43,065 bases of DNA from Pseudomonadales bacterium (GTDB lineage: Bacteria; Pseudomonadota; Gammaproteobacteria; Pseudomonadales; Pseudohongiellaceae): positions 1-43,065 of the forward strand of contig JAJECW010000080.1 of the NCBI GenBank assembly GCA_022821865.1, given 5' to 3'. Position 1 is the stretch's first letter. Each line of letters begins with the position of its first letter. Positions 1 to 7,864 of this stretch are shown in pieces. Both the position numbers and the translations under genes were made by a program. The notes below the pieces were generated by a model. The model did not search any database and was not told the origin of the DNA. It was given only the letters and a program-made list of their open reading frames with translations.

Positions 1-137
1 CTCCATCCGTGGAGTTTTTCATTATCGCAAAACAAAAGCGTGGTTTTGTTTTGCTCCCGAATTCAATGGCTTACGCCATCGAATTCGGCGGCACTTCCAT
101 GTGCCGCAGGGAAGCTCTGACTTAATCAGAGCTTCCC
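1..137. repeat. Composite five-hairpin element, copy 1 (family A)
   Basis: The window opens inside an element made of consecutive inverted repeats. In order they are a CTCCA/TGGAG stem flanked by A and T runs, CAAAACAAAA/TTTTGTTTTG, GAATTCAATGGC/GCCATCGAATTC, CGGCAC/GTGCCG and GGAAGCTCTGA/TCAGAGCTTCC. The same order, or its reverse complement, recurs at 8654-8783, 42440-42538 and 42844-42995. It ends at the stop codon of the antitoxin-like gene on the minus strand, and its terminal base forms part of that TAG. The other end lies outside the window, so no target duplication can be read here. It encodes no protein and would have to be moved in trans. Confidence 0.85.
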
Positions 138-742
138 TAAACCGCATCCTGGGCACCGTGAAGTCGCGCCGCCCTGAGTACGGGCTCGACCGAACCGCCC
201 GCCAAGGAATCGATAGGCGCCACAGAATCAAGTGTATCCTGCCCGCTGACGAGAAACACAAACTTTGTCCAGGGGTCAATGCCGCCCAGGGTTTTGATCG
301 TCTGGACCAATCCGGGAAGAATGGCCGTGCCACCGGCGTTCAATTGGCACCGGGGATAAAGGAAGCGCCGTCCATCCGGCAATCCCAGCAGGGACCCGGC
401 AAGCCGCCGTTGATTTACGCCTTGCCTGCTGATTCCAAGCGATTGAGCGATTTCCGGGGCCGTCAAACAACCTCCCCGCCCTTCAAGCAATTGTCTGGCT
501 CGAATGGCGCCGCGCAAGCGCACACGCTGTTCCGGGCTTGAAACCTGCGCTGGAGATAGAGTCAGTGCGGTCAGCAATGTCCAGAAGTCATCAGGCGCCG
601 ACAGTGTCGTGACCCGGTCCTCCCGGCTCATCAATTCGAAAGCCTGGTCGAAATAGCGGTCTATTCGCGAGCGCCAGACACGATACAGATCATTCTGTCC
701 GCGAGACAATTCGGCGTGTGTGTATTCGGTACGAGTAGTCAT
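137..742 (-). CDS. HTH / MbcA-ParS-like antitoxin-type protein, 3' end formed by repeat
   Basis: A 201-residue protein. Its middle carries a helix-turn-helix (LTAPEIAQSLGISRQGVNQ, about residues 113-131) followed by a possible beta-wing (LPDGRRFLYPR). Its C-terminus (DPWTKFVFL...LDSVAPIDSLAGGSVEPVLRAARLHG) resembles the toxin-binding domain of Xre/MbcA/ParS antitoxins. Such proteins usually repress their own operon and neutralise a RES-type toxin encoded just downstream. Here downstream lies beyond position 1, so no toxin is visible. I start at the ATG at 742; a TTG at 751 is an in-frame alternative. The stop codon is created at the junction with the hairpin element, so the C-terminus may be shortened or altered. 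The HTH is clear; the antitoxin role is inferred. Confidence 0.6.
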   Translation of the reverse strand: MTTRTEYTHAELSRGQNDLYRVWRSRIDRYFDQAFELMSREDRVTTLSAPDDFWTLLTALTLSPAQVSSPEQRVRLRGAIRARQLLEGRGGCLTAPEIAQSLGISRQGVNQRRLAGSLLGLPDGRRFLYPRCQLNAGGTAILPGLVQTIKTLGGIDPWTKFVFLVSGQDTLDSVAPIDSLAGGSVEPVLRAARLHGAQDAV

Positions 743-792
743 GGCTGCCAAGTCGACCTGCCGCTGGCAAAAGCGATCATGTTTACAGAGCT

Positions 793-821
793 ATTTTGAC
801 AACATACGTAAATTTGGTCAA
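793..821 (-). promoter_or_regulatory. Putative promoter and dyad upstream of the antitoxin-like gene
   Basis: On the minus strand TTGACC (816-821) is followed after 17 bp by CAAAAT (793-798), a plausible -35/-10 pair about 50 bp before the ATG at 742. The same stretch is an interrupted dyad (TTGAC at 796-800, GTCAA at 817-821), which could be an autoregulatory operator. This is pattern matching only. Confidence 0.3.
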
Positions 822-947
822 CATCTTTGACTGCATACTCTGACTGCCTGCCGCCACTTGCTTGCCGGCTCGGCGGGGTCGGACTCCGGAAAGCGGATCA
901 GGTTGCTGTGGAACTGGTCGGAGATTTCGATCTGCGCCGGTCGAGCC

Positions 948-1508
948 TCACCCTGTATAAAACTCCGGCGCATTGCGTTTTACCACCGGGGAGTTGGACG
1001 CCCAGGCGTGGCAGGTGTCGAGGATGCCGGGGCGGGTGCGTTCCCGGGTGTGGTCCTGGTCGGTCTTGCGCCGCCGGTGATTCTTGAATGCCCACAGGGT
1101 CTGCATCGCCACGGTGGCCATGGGGAACATCAATTCGGTCAGGTGCGTACAGCCATTGACGCCGCCGACTTTCTGGCGGATGTTCCGCCGCCAGCCAGGC
1201 CCCATCCTGATCCCCGCCAGTGACTTGTAGGCATCAACGATTTCAGGGCAATTCTCGAATGGGCTGTTGTCGGTCACCGCGATCACGTCCCGGATCACGA
1301 AATCGTCGTCGATGGTGACCCGCAGCAACATCTCGTGCAGCGCCTCGCCAGCCTCGATGGTGCCGCGAAAGTGGTTCTGGAAGCTGTAGGACTTCACGTC
1401 CGTCATGTGGGCTTCAATATCCCAGAGACCGTCATCCCTCTGAAATCCCTGGTAAGTAATGCTGCGAGTATGGGCGGGCGTTCTCGCCACTGGTTCGGGC
1501 AATGGCAT
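948..1508 (-). CDS. DUF2889 family protein
   Basis: A 186-residue protein with the hallmarks of DUF2889. It has an N-terminal HTRSITYQGFQRDDGLWDIE block, a central VTIDDDFVIRDV...AVTDNSPFENCPEI block, GGVNGCTHLTEL, and the terminal LDTCHAW...NAPEFYTG. The family is common in proteobacteria and has no established biochemical role; the conserved Cys, His and Asp residues suggest metal binding, but this is inference. I start at the ATG at 1508 because the family begins close to there; an upstream open extension to 1628 has no family similarity I recognise. It runs on the same strand as the antitoxin-like gene, 205 bp upstream of it. Confidence 0.8.
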   Translation of the reverse strand: MPLPEPVARTPAHTRSITYQGFQRDDGLWDIEAHMTDVKSYSFQNHFRGTIEAGEALHEMLLRVTIDDDFVIRDVIAVTDNSPFENCPEIVDAYKSLAGIRMGPGWRRNIRQKVGGVNGCTHLTELMFPMATVAMQTLWAFKNHRRRKTDQDHTRERTRPGILDTCHAWASNSPVVKRNAPEFYTG

Positions 1509-1634
1509 CTGGCTATTCCTGATTGGTGATTGATGAAGCGCAGCGGGACGATCTCGACGCCCGGCCCGCCATTGAGGACGGGCATTGTATCGCAGTTCCC
1601 GACACAACCGCAGAGGCCGCCGGTTCACAGGCCA

Positions 1635-1668
1635 TTACGCCACTGAGTAAATTTACCCAGTGGCGTAA
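1635..1668. repeat. GCGTAA palindrome P1 (family B)
   Basis: A 34-bp palindrome TTACGCCACTGAGTAAA followed by its inverted complement with one mismatch. The same core, TTACGCYAYTGAGTAAATTT, recurs at 2282-2321 and 2351-2384, so the three copies bracket arsC. Such palindromes resemble REP/REPIN sequences mobilised by Y1-type transposases, but no transposase gene is present in the window. Confidence 0.8.
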
Positions 1669-1675
1669 CGAGCAG

Positions 1676-1740
1676 CGTAACAGGACACCCACTTTGTGTC
1701 GTAATCCAGGCGTAATGGGGGCGTAATGGGACACCCACTT
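1676..1740. repeat. Direct repeats with CGTAA and GGACACCCACTT
   Basis: Two 19-bp units at 1676-1694 and 1722-1740 match at 17 of 19 positions (CGTAA, two variable bases, then GGACACCCACTT). Two further CGTAA motifs sit between them. The tract follows P1 directly and shares its GCGTAA word, so it is probably part of the same repeat assembly. The stretch 1509-1877 contains no gene that I can support; it holds P1, these repeats and the arsC leader. Confidence 0.65.
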
Positions 1741-1877
1741 CGCCATGGCGCCCGGCGTGACTTGGCCGGGGAATCAGTCATCGATCACTTATAATGCCGA
1801 CCCGGTGCCCGGCTTTCGCGCCCCCTTCAGCACCGCATTGAAAAATTCGCTTGAATCTCATTGGAGGCCCGCTACCA

Positions 1878-2300
1878 ATGAACGTCCTTTTCGTCTGCAC
1901 CGGAAACTCCTGCCGTTCCCAGATGGCGGAAGGCTGGGCCAGAAAGCTGGCGCCGGAGGCGGGCGTCGAGTCCGCCGGCCTCCAGGCCCATGGGCTCAAC
2001 CCCCATGCCGTGGCGGCCATAGCCCGGCAGGGCGCCGATATTAGCAAGCAGACTTCCGACATGCTCAGCGACGAAATGATGCGGCGCGCGGACCTGATCG
2101 TCACCGTCTGCTCCCACGCCGACGCCAACTGCCCCATCGTCCCGCCCGGCAAACGCAAACTCCACCTTCCCTTTGACGACCCCGCCGGCTTCACCGGTCC
2201 CGAAGAGGAAGTCCGCGCCGGCTTCGACCGCGTCTGCCTCGAAATCAGGGAAGCTGTGAAAAAATTGCTGGCCGATGTAGCTCGTTACGCTATTGAGTAA
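1878..2300 (+). CDS. arsC: Thioredoxin-type arsenate reductase (low-molecular-weight phosphatase fold)
   Basis: A 140-residue cytosolic protein that would reduce arsenate to arsenite. The phosphate-binding loop CTGNSCRSQMAEGW lies at the N-terminus (CX5R). A later segment, VTVCSHADANCPIVPPGKRKLHLPFDDPA, carries the two additional cysteines and the FDDPA loop typical of thioredoxin-coupled ArsC, as opposed to plain tyrosine phosphatases. I chose the ATG at 1878 because a GGAGG lies 10 bp upstream and the family starts MxxVLFVCTGN. No arsR, arsB or acr3 gene is adjacent. The final residues RYAIE and the TAA stop lie inside palindrome P2, so the repeat appears to have replaced the native 3' end. 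Confidence 0.85.
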   Translation: MNVLFVCTGNSCRSQMAEGWARKLAPEAGVESAGLQAHGLNPHAVAAIARQGADISKQTSDMLSDEMMRRADLIVTVCSHADANCPIVPPGKRKLHLPFDDPAGFTGPEEEVRAGFDRVCLEIREAVKKLLADVARYAIE

Positions 2301-2321
2301 ATTTACTCAATAGCGTAACGA
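2282..2321. repeat. Perfect 40-bp palindrome P2 (family B)
   Basis: A perfect palindrome with half-site TCGTTACGCTATTGAGTAAA. It contains the arsC stop codon and its last five sense codons. It could act as a bidirectional hairpin terminator or REP element, but it has no T-tract. Confidence 0.9.
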
Positions 2322-2350
2322 AAAGCGATTGCGCGGTAAATCCATCCCTG

Positions 2351-2384
2351 TTACGCTACTGAGTAAATTTACTCAATAGCGTAA
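2351..2384. repeat. Palindrome P3 directly before the ATPase start (family B)
   Basis: A 34-bp palindrome with one mismatched pair (TTACGCTACTGAGTAAA and its complement), separated from P2 by 29 bp. It ends 9 bp before the ATG of the DUF4143-type ATPase, and no Shine-Dalgarno sequence is visible there. It therefore occupies the ribosome-loading region and could fold over it, or serve as an operator. Confidence 0.85.
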
Positions 2385-2393
2385 TCATTCCGC

Positions 2394-3668
2394 ATGGCTG
2401 AGTTTGAAAGAGACCAAAAAGCTATATTGGTCAGCAGGTTACGGGAAGAGCCGAGGCGGCTGATCATCGTCACCGGGCCGCGCCAGGCAGGCAAGACTAC
2501 CATGGTGTCTCAAGCGCTACGCGAGTTCCATGGCCGCATGGTGTTCGCGGATAGGCCTGTAGATTCAATGGCGGACAGACGCCTGATCGACCCATTGGGG
2601 TTGGTGGCAGCCGAAGACGACAAAAGATTCTCGCCCGACCGCGACGAGCAATGGCTGATTCGGGAATGGACAAACGCTCGGCGAAAACTTGCCGAATCGG
2701 AATCGGGCTACATACTGGCGATCGACGAAGTTCAAAAAATCCCGAACTGGTCGGAAACTGTCAAGGGGTTATGGGATGAAGATCGATACAACGACATCCC
2801 GCTGCACGTGATTTTGCTCGGTTCCGCTCCATTGCTCATGCAATCTGGAATGAGCGAGAGTCTGGCGGGCAGATTCGAACCCATCCAACTCAATCACTGG
2901 TCCTATCCGGAAATGTCCGCACTGGCTGACATCGACCTTGCGCAATACATCTACTTTGGGGGGTATCCAGGCGCTGCTCCATACATCAATATCAACGACG
3001 TAACTCGCTGGCGGGACTACATTCACAACGCGTTAATCAAGCCCAATATCGAGCGCGATATTCTCGCCATGGAGAGAGTAGACAAACCAGCGTTGCTCAA
3101 AACCCTGTTTGAGTTGTCGGCACAGTATTCGGGGCGAATACTTTCCTACACCAAGTTGCAGGGCAATCTTCATGATGCCGGAAACACGACAACTCTCGCG
3201 CGATATCTTGTCCTGCTTGAAAATGCCGGACTTGTCGCGGGACTGCCGAAATATGCCGGAAGTGTTCTCCGCCGAAGATCGTCAAGCCCAAAGCTGATCG
3301 TACTAAACACCGCGCTGATGTCGGCTTTGTCCGATTATTCGTTCAGCGAGGCGTGTGCGGATCGCACTTTCTGGGGACGTATCGCAGAGAGCGCCGTCGG
3401 AGCGCATTTGTTCAACACCTTGCCTTCCGGCGGCAAGCTATATTACTGGAGAGAGCAGAATGCCGAAGTTGACTTCGTTCTCGGGCGAGGTCAGCGCCTG
3501 GTGGCTATTGAAGTAAAGACCGGCGCTCGAAGCGCCACTGACACAGGCTTTCTTGCGTTCCAGCGGAAATTCAATACCAGCGTCAGGCAAATCTCGGTGG
3601 GCGACGGCGAAGTTCCCCTGGCCGAATTTCTGGCTACCCCCGCGTCGCACTGGTTTGACGAGCAATGA
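2394..3668 (+). CDS. AAA+ ATPase of the DUF4143 type with PD-(D/E)XK-like C-terminus
   Basis: A 424-residue protein. A Walker A motif GPRQAGKTT lies at residues 28-36 and a Walker B ILAIDEVQKIPNW at about 107-119, both in the form typical of the AAA_14/DUF4143 group. The C-terminal region has YYWREQNAEVDFVLGRG followed by LVAIEVKTG (E373, K375), the D...ExK pattern of a restriction-endonuclease-like fold that is usual in DUF4143 proteins. Function in this family is poorly defined. Its stop overlaps the ATG of the NACHT-like gene by 4 bp (ATGA), so the two are almost certainly co-translated. The stretch is AT-richer than its neighbours, suggesting acquisition. It is preceded by palindromes P2 and P3. 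Confidence 0.85.
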   Translation: MAEFERDQKAILVSRLREEPRRLIIVTGPRQAGKTTMVSQALREFHGRMVFADRPVDSMADRRLIDPLGLVAAEDDKRFSPDRDEQWLIREWTNARRKLAESESGYILAIDEVQKIPNWSETVKGLWDEDRYNDIPLHVILLGSAPLLMQSGMSESLAGRFEPIQLNHWSYPEMSALADIDLAQYIYFGGYPGAAPYININDVTRWRDYIHNALIKPNIERDILAMERVDKPALLKTLFELSAQYSGRILSYTKLQGNLHDAGNTTTLARYLVLLENAGLVAGLPKYAGSVLRRRSSSPKLIVLNTALMSALSDYSFSEACADRTFWGRIAESAVGAHLFNTLPSGGKLYYWREQNAEVDFVLGRGQRLVAIEVKTGARSATDTGFLAFQRKFNTSVRQISVGDGEVPLAEFLATPASHWFDEQ

Positions 3669-6600
3669 AGGCGCTACAGCCTTACATAGCACCTCGAACG
3701 TGTACCGAAGCACAGGTTGGAAAATTCAATGCCGCCGAAGCGAAGCTCGGCCCCCAATCCTTGAAAGAATATTCGGATGAGGGAGCCTACGTTCTGCTGG
3801 CGCCGCCGGGTTCCGGCAAGACCTCGGAATTCAGGCGTCAAGCCAAGTTGTGCGATGGACAATTCGTCTCGGCGAGAGATTTCATCGCCTTTGAGGACAA
3901 TAACGAATGGCATGGTCGGACTCTGTTCATTGATGGGCTTGACGAGGTACGCGCGGGCTCGGCCGACGGGAGAACATCCTTTGACGGAATCCGAAAAAAG
4001 CTTCTGCGACTTGGTAAACCCAAGTTTCGGCTCTCGTGTCGCGAAGCTGACTGGTTCGGCTCAAACGATCGTCGACATCTGGAAACCGTCGCACCCAAAG
4101 GTAAAGTCCTGGTACTGCGTCTCGATCCGCTGCGGGAAGAGCAAGTCAAAGCTATTCTGCGCAAAAATCACAATATTGACGATCCGGATGCATTTGTAGA
4201 CAAGGCCCGGCAGCGAGGCGTGGCCGCCTTGCTGGAAAACCCCCTGAGTCTTGAATTGCTTGTAAAGGCGGTCATGAAAAATGAATGGCCGGATTCGCGA
4301 ATCCGAACATTCGAAATGGCCTGTGAGACTCTGGCTGATGAGACCAATGAGGAACACCAATATGCGAAAATTCGTGAACGCGCCAATACAACAGTACTTC
4401 TTGATGCTGCCGGGCAGCTTTGTGCGGTGCTGCTGCTCGCAGGAGCCCCAGGCATTCAGCTAAGTGCCCGAAGTCAAGACGATAACTTCATTGAATTGAA
4501 TGGACTAACTGGAACCGGTCGGGCTCTTCAGTTGGAATCATTGAAAACCCGCCTCTTCGAAGCTCCCAACTCCGAGTTCGCGATTCCGCTTCACCGGCAT
4601 GTCGCGGAGTTTTTAGGTGCGCGCTACTTGGCTGAGTTAGTCGAAAATGGGCTACCCGTAAATCGAATTCTGGCGTTGATGACAGGGTACGACGGAATGG
4701 TAGTGACGGAGATGCGCGGTCTTTGTGCATGGCTCGCAACGCTATGCGGGACCAGCCGTGAGGAAATCATAACCCGAGACCCCCTCGGAACCGTATTGTA
4801 TGGCGATGTCGCGGGATTTCCGCCTCAGGACAAGGAACGGATTATTAGAGAACTTGAAAAAGTTTCTGAAAAGGATCGCTGGTTTCTTGGCACTATCAAA
4901 TTAGACTCGCGGATTGGCGATCTTATGTCCGCGGAGTTGGCTATCACTGTTTTTGAAATACTGCAAAACTCAACTAGAGATGGCGAAAGGCAGTCGCTAA
5001 CGCTGTTCATGGTTAAAACACTTTGTTATGCACAGTCTTTGGAAGGCATCGCGCCAGTATTGATGCAAATCATCCGCGACGAAACCCGGTGGTCAAGCAT
5101 CAGAGTAAACGCGGTTGATGCTTTTTTGTGGCAGCGCAAAGATCGGGAGCAAGCGCTTGCAGAACTCAAATCGTTGATGTGGGAGGTCTACGCCAACCAG
5201 GTGCCGGATCCCGATGACGAATTGTTGGCCTGTCTGTTGGAAGTAACCTATCCGGAGGCGTTGCCGGGAACCGAAGTACTAAACTATTTGCGAGCCCCGA
5301 AATCCAACCAATATATTGCCTACAGTACATTCTGGACATGGACGCTTCCTGATCCCCAACGTTCCAGTTGGGGACAGAAAGTAGAGTTGCTTGACCGACT
5401 CGCTGAGCAATACGCCGCCCTCGGGCCAGAAGAACGACAATCCGGGATGCAAGGCGATATCACAACGGAAGTGCCATTCATACTGCTTGATGATGTGCTT
5501 TCAGATCGCTCTGTTACCGTTGAATTGGAGCCTGAACGCTTGTTCAGCTGGCTGGGAGTGGCCGGAAGGCTTGGCGATCATGATTTTGAATGGGGAATTT
5601 TGCACGAAAGAAAACAACGTGTTCAATCCTGGCTGATCCAGCGTCCCGGTTTGTGGATGATTCTTTTCAAGATAGGGCTGGAACGATGTAAACGAGCTTA
5701 TAAAAAATCGGAACACGCAGAATTGGACTACGCGGAATTTCAACAATTGATGTACATGGAGAAAGACCGCAGATTGCTTGGCGTAAGGCCTCCGGCAAAT
5801 TTCGCGACTTGGTGCCTGGAAGAGGCAATCAATACGGACGATATGGTTGCGGCGCAATGGATGGCCCGACGGGTTGCAGATGAAATTGAAGAAGGAAGGA
5901 TTTCGAGAGAATTGGTTATTTCCCGCTTGCAAGACAATAACACTCTCCAGAAAGCCTTGCAGGAACGATTGGAGCAGCGTGAAGGGTTCCGGATGCGAGA
6001 GAATGCACGGAAGAAAAAGGTTAAAAAAGGAAACGATGATAACAGATGGCGGAACACGATACGGGACCATAAATCCGAACTGATCGAAAATCGCGCTCCC
6101 ATGCAACTACTGCACAATTTAGCCAGAGCATACTTCGGCGGTTACCACGGCATGAGCAAGTATACACCCCATGAACGACTGAATAACTTATTAGATGGTG
6201 ACGAGAAATTGGTCGAAACTGTATTGGCCGGGTTCCGCATTACGGTGTCCCGAACCGATCTTCCAACGGTAGAAAGAGTAATAGAGCTGAGTGTAGAAGG
6301 GTCAACGCACTTATTGTCCCTGCCATATCTGGCTGGCTTCAATGAATGGCATGAACGCAAAACTGGGGAAAGATTTGTTCCGGACGAAGGCCAGAAGCGA
6401 TTGGCGGCCGCGCTCTATTACAACCTCTCATTCTGGCCAAATCCGTGGGGTTACGGCGCAACGCAACAGAACCCCTGCTGGCTTCAACCGCTACTGAACG
6501 AGCAGCCCGAATTAATGGCAGAAATAGTTACCAAGTCAATTACTCCGAGGTTGCGGAAAAGCCAAGACTTCTCGAATAGGCTGTATGAACTGGTGTTTTC

Positions 6601-7864
6601 CAAGGAATACGAGAGTATTGCCGAAATTGTTGCAGCTCCATTGCTGAGGTCATTCCCCGTCCGCTGCACGGAGCGACAGTTGCTTGGATTGAGATTTCTG
6701 CTGATTGCCGCAGAGAGGCATTGTTCAGCGGAAATGTTTATCGAGATGACCAAGGAGAAACTTGAGCATACAAGTATGAACGTTGCACAACGAGTTTACT
6801 GGCTTGCCGCCGGACTTGTTTTCAATCCGCAGTGCTTTTCGGAAAGCCTTCGCAATTACGTTGCTGGAAATACACGACGTGCCAAGCACTTGGGAACCTA
6901 CATCGGTGGGCGTTTCGACCAACTCCCGATCCAACCACACCAGAACGACGTTCCCGCTATTGCGACATTGATTCAGTTACTGGGAGCAGTGTACCCCCCA
7001 AGTTTTTTCGACTCGGAGCTTGATTCCGACACTGAAGATGACGAGGGCGTAACCTGGGGGACGGACATCTCATATCGAATTGATGGCTTCGTACGTCAAC
7101 TCATGGAGAACCCCTCTCATAAAGCTACGCAAGAGTTAAAAAAATTGGCAAAGGATGAAGATCTAAGCGTTTGGCGCACACGGCTGGAATTTGCCATTGG
7201 TAAGCAGAAGGGAATCAAACGTGAGGCCGATTTCCAACATGCCGATGTGCCGACAATTCTCGGCGTATTACAAAACCGTCAGCCCGCCAATGCAGCTGAT
7301 CTTGCGGCATTAACCATGGATCTCTTGAATGAACTCGTAAGCAAAATACGGCATGGCAGCACGTCGGACTGGTACCAGTATTGGGAGCGTAAATCTAATC
7401 GCTTGGTTAAACCCGAACACGAAAACGCTTGCCGCGACAGATTACTGTCGGATTTAGAGCAGCGATTGACCGAACTCAACATCGACGCTTTAGCCGAAGG
7501 TAACTACGCAGACGATAAACGAGCCGATATTCGCATTTCTTTCGGTGGCTACAACATCCCCATTGAAATTAAACGAAGCTGCCACCGGGACTTGTGGACT
7601 GCCATCAGGACTCAGCTTATCGCGAAATACACCCGCGACCCCGGAGCGGACGGTAACGGAATTTACTTGGTTTTCTGGTTCGGAAACCACGAAAAATGCC
7701 GGCCTACTCCAGATGCCGGTCCCCCTCCAAAGAGCGCCGACGAATTAAAGCGCCGACTGGAGGATAGCCTTACTGATGCCGAGCGGCGGAAAATTTCAGT
7801 CTGCGTGATTGATGTCGAAGACAGGAAGAACCAAGTGGAATTGGATAGCATTAGCCATGAGTAA
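3665..7864 (+). CDS. Large NACHT/STAND-like NTPase with C-terminal PD-(D/E)XK nuclease domain
   Basis: A 1399-residue protein. Near the N-terminus are a Walker A APPGSGKT (46-53), a NACHT-style Walker B TLFIDGLDE (86-94), an RLSCR sensor-like segment (122-126) and LENPLSLELLV (190-200), all typical of NACHT or related STAND NTPases. About 1000 residues of helical, repeat-like sequence follow with no motif I can name; this would be the sensing region. Residues near 1288-1303 (ADIRI...IPIEIKRS; D1288, E1301, K1303) followed by DLWTAIRTQLIAKYTRD look like a PD-(D/E)XK nuclease core. STAND proteins with nuclease effectors are known anti-phage sensors that act by self-oligomerisation; that role here is inference. 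It overlaps the ATPase upstream (4 bp) and nudF downstream (8 bp). Confidence 0.75.
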   Translation: MKALQPYIAPRTCTEAQVGKFNAAEAKLGPQSLKEYSDEGAYVLLAPPGSGKTSEFRRQAKLCDGQFVSARDFIAFEDNNEWHGRTLFIDGLDEVRAGSADGRTSFDGIRKKLLRLGKPKFRLSCREADWFGSNDRRHLETVAPKGKVLVLRLDPLREEQVKAILRKNHNIDDPDAFVDKARQRGVAALLENPLSLELLVKAVMKNEWPDSRIRTFEMACETLADETNEEHQYAKIRERANTTVLLDAAGQLCAVLLLAGAPGIQLSARSQDDNFIELNGLTGTGRALQLESLKTRLFEAPNSEFAIPLHRHVAEFLGARYLAELVENGLPVNRILALMTGYDGMVVTEMRGLCAWLATLCGTSREEIITRDPLGTVLYGDVAGFPPQDKERIIRELEKVSEKDRWFLGTIKLDSRIGDLMSAELAITVFEILQNSTRDGERQSLTLFMVKTLCYAQSLEGIAPVLMQIIRDETRWSSIRVNAVDAFLWQRKDREQALAELKSLMWEVYANQVPDPDDELLACLLEVTYPEALPGTEVLNYLRAPKSNQYIAYSTFWTWTLPDPQRSSWGQKVELLDRLAEQYAALGPEERQSGMQGDITTEVPFILLDDVLSDRSVTVELEPERLFSWLGVAGRLGDHDFEWGILHERKQRVQSWLIQRPGLWMILFKIGLERCKRAYKKSEHAELDYAEFQQLMYMEKDRRLLGVRPPANFATWCLEEAINTDDMVAAQWMARRVADEIEEGRISRELVISRLQDNNTLQKALQERLEQREGFRMRENARKKKVKKGNDDNRWRNTIRDHKSELIENRAPMQLLHNLARAYFGGYHGMSKYTPHERLNNLLDGDEKLVETVLAGFRITVSRTDLPTVERVIELSVEGSTHLLSLPYLAGFNEWHERKTGERFVPDEGQKRLAAALYYNLSFWPNPWGYGATQQNPCWLQPLLNEQPELMAEIVTKSITPRLRKSQDFSNRLYELVFSKEYESIAEIVAAPLLRSFPVRCTERQLLGLRFLLIAAERHCSAEMFIEMTKEKLEHTSMNVAQRVYWLAAGLVFNPQCFSESLRNYVAGNTRRAKHLGTYIGGRFDQLPIQPHQNDVPAIATLIQLLGAVYPPSFFDSELDSDTEDDEGVTWGTDISYRIDGFVRQLMENPSHKATQELKKLAKDEDLSVWRTRLEFAIGKQKGIKREADFQHADVPTILGVLQNRQPANAADLAALTMDLLNELVSKIRHGSTSDWYQYWERKSNRLVKPEHENACRDRLLSDLEQRLTELNIDALAEGNYADDKRADIRISFGGYNIPIEIKRSCHRDLWTAIRTQLIAKYTRDPGADGNGIYLVFWFGNHEKCRPTPDAGPPPKSADELKRRLEDSLTDAERRKISVCVIDVEDRKNQVELDSISHE

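Noticed and set aside
101..541. Plus-strand ORF at the window start
   Set aside because: It begins in the hairpin element and continues antisense to the antitoxin-like gene.
1635..2384. CRISPR array
   Set aside because: The repeats are palindromes with irregular gaps that contain a gene; there are no regular spacers and no cas genes in the window.
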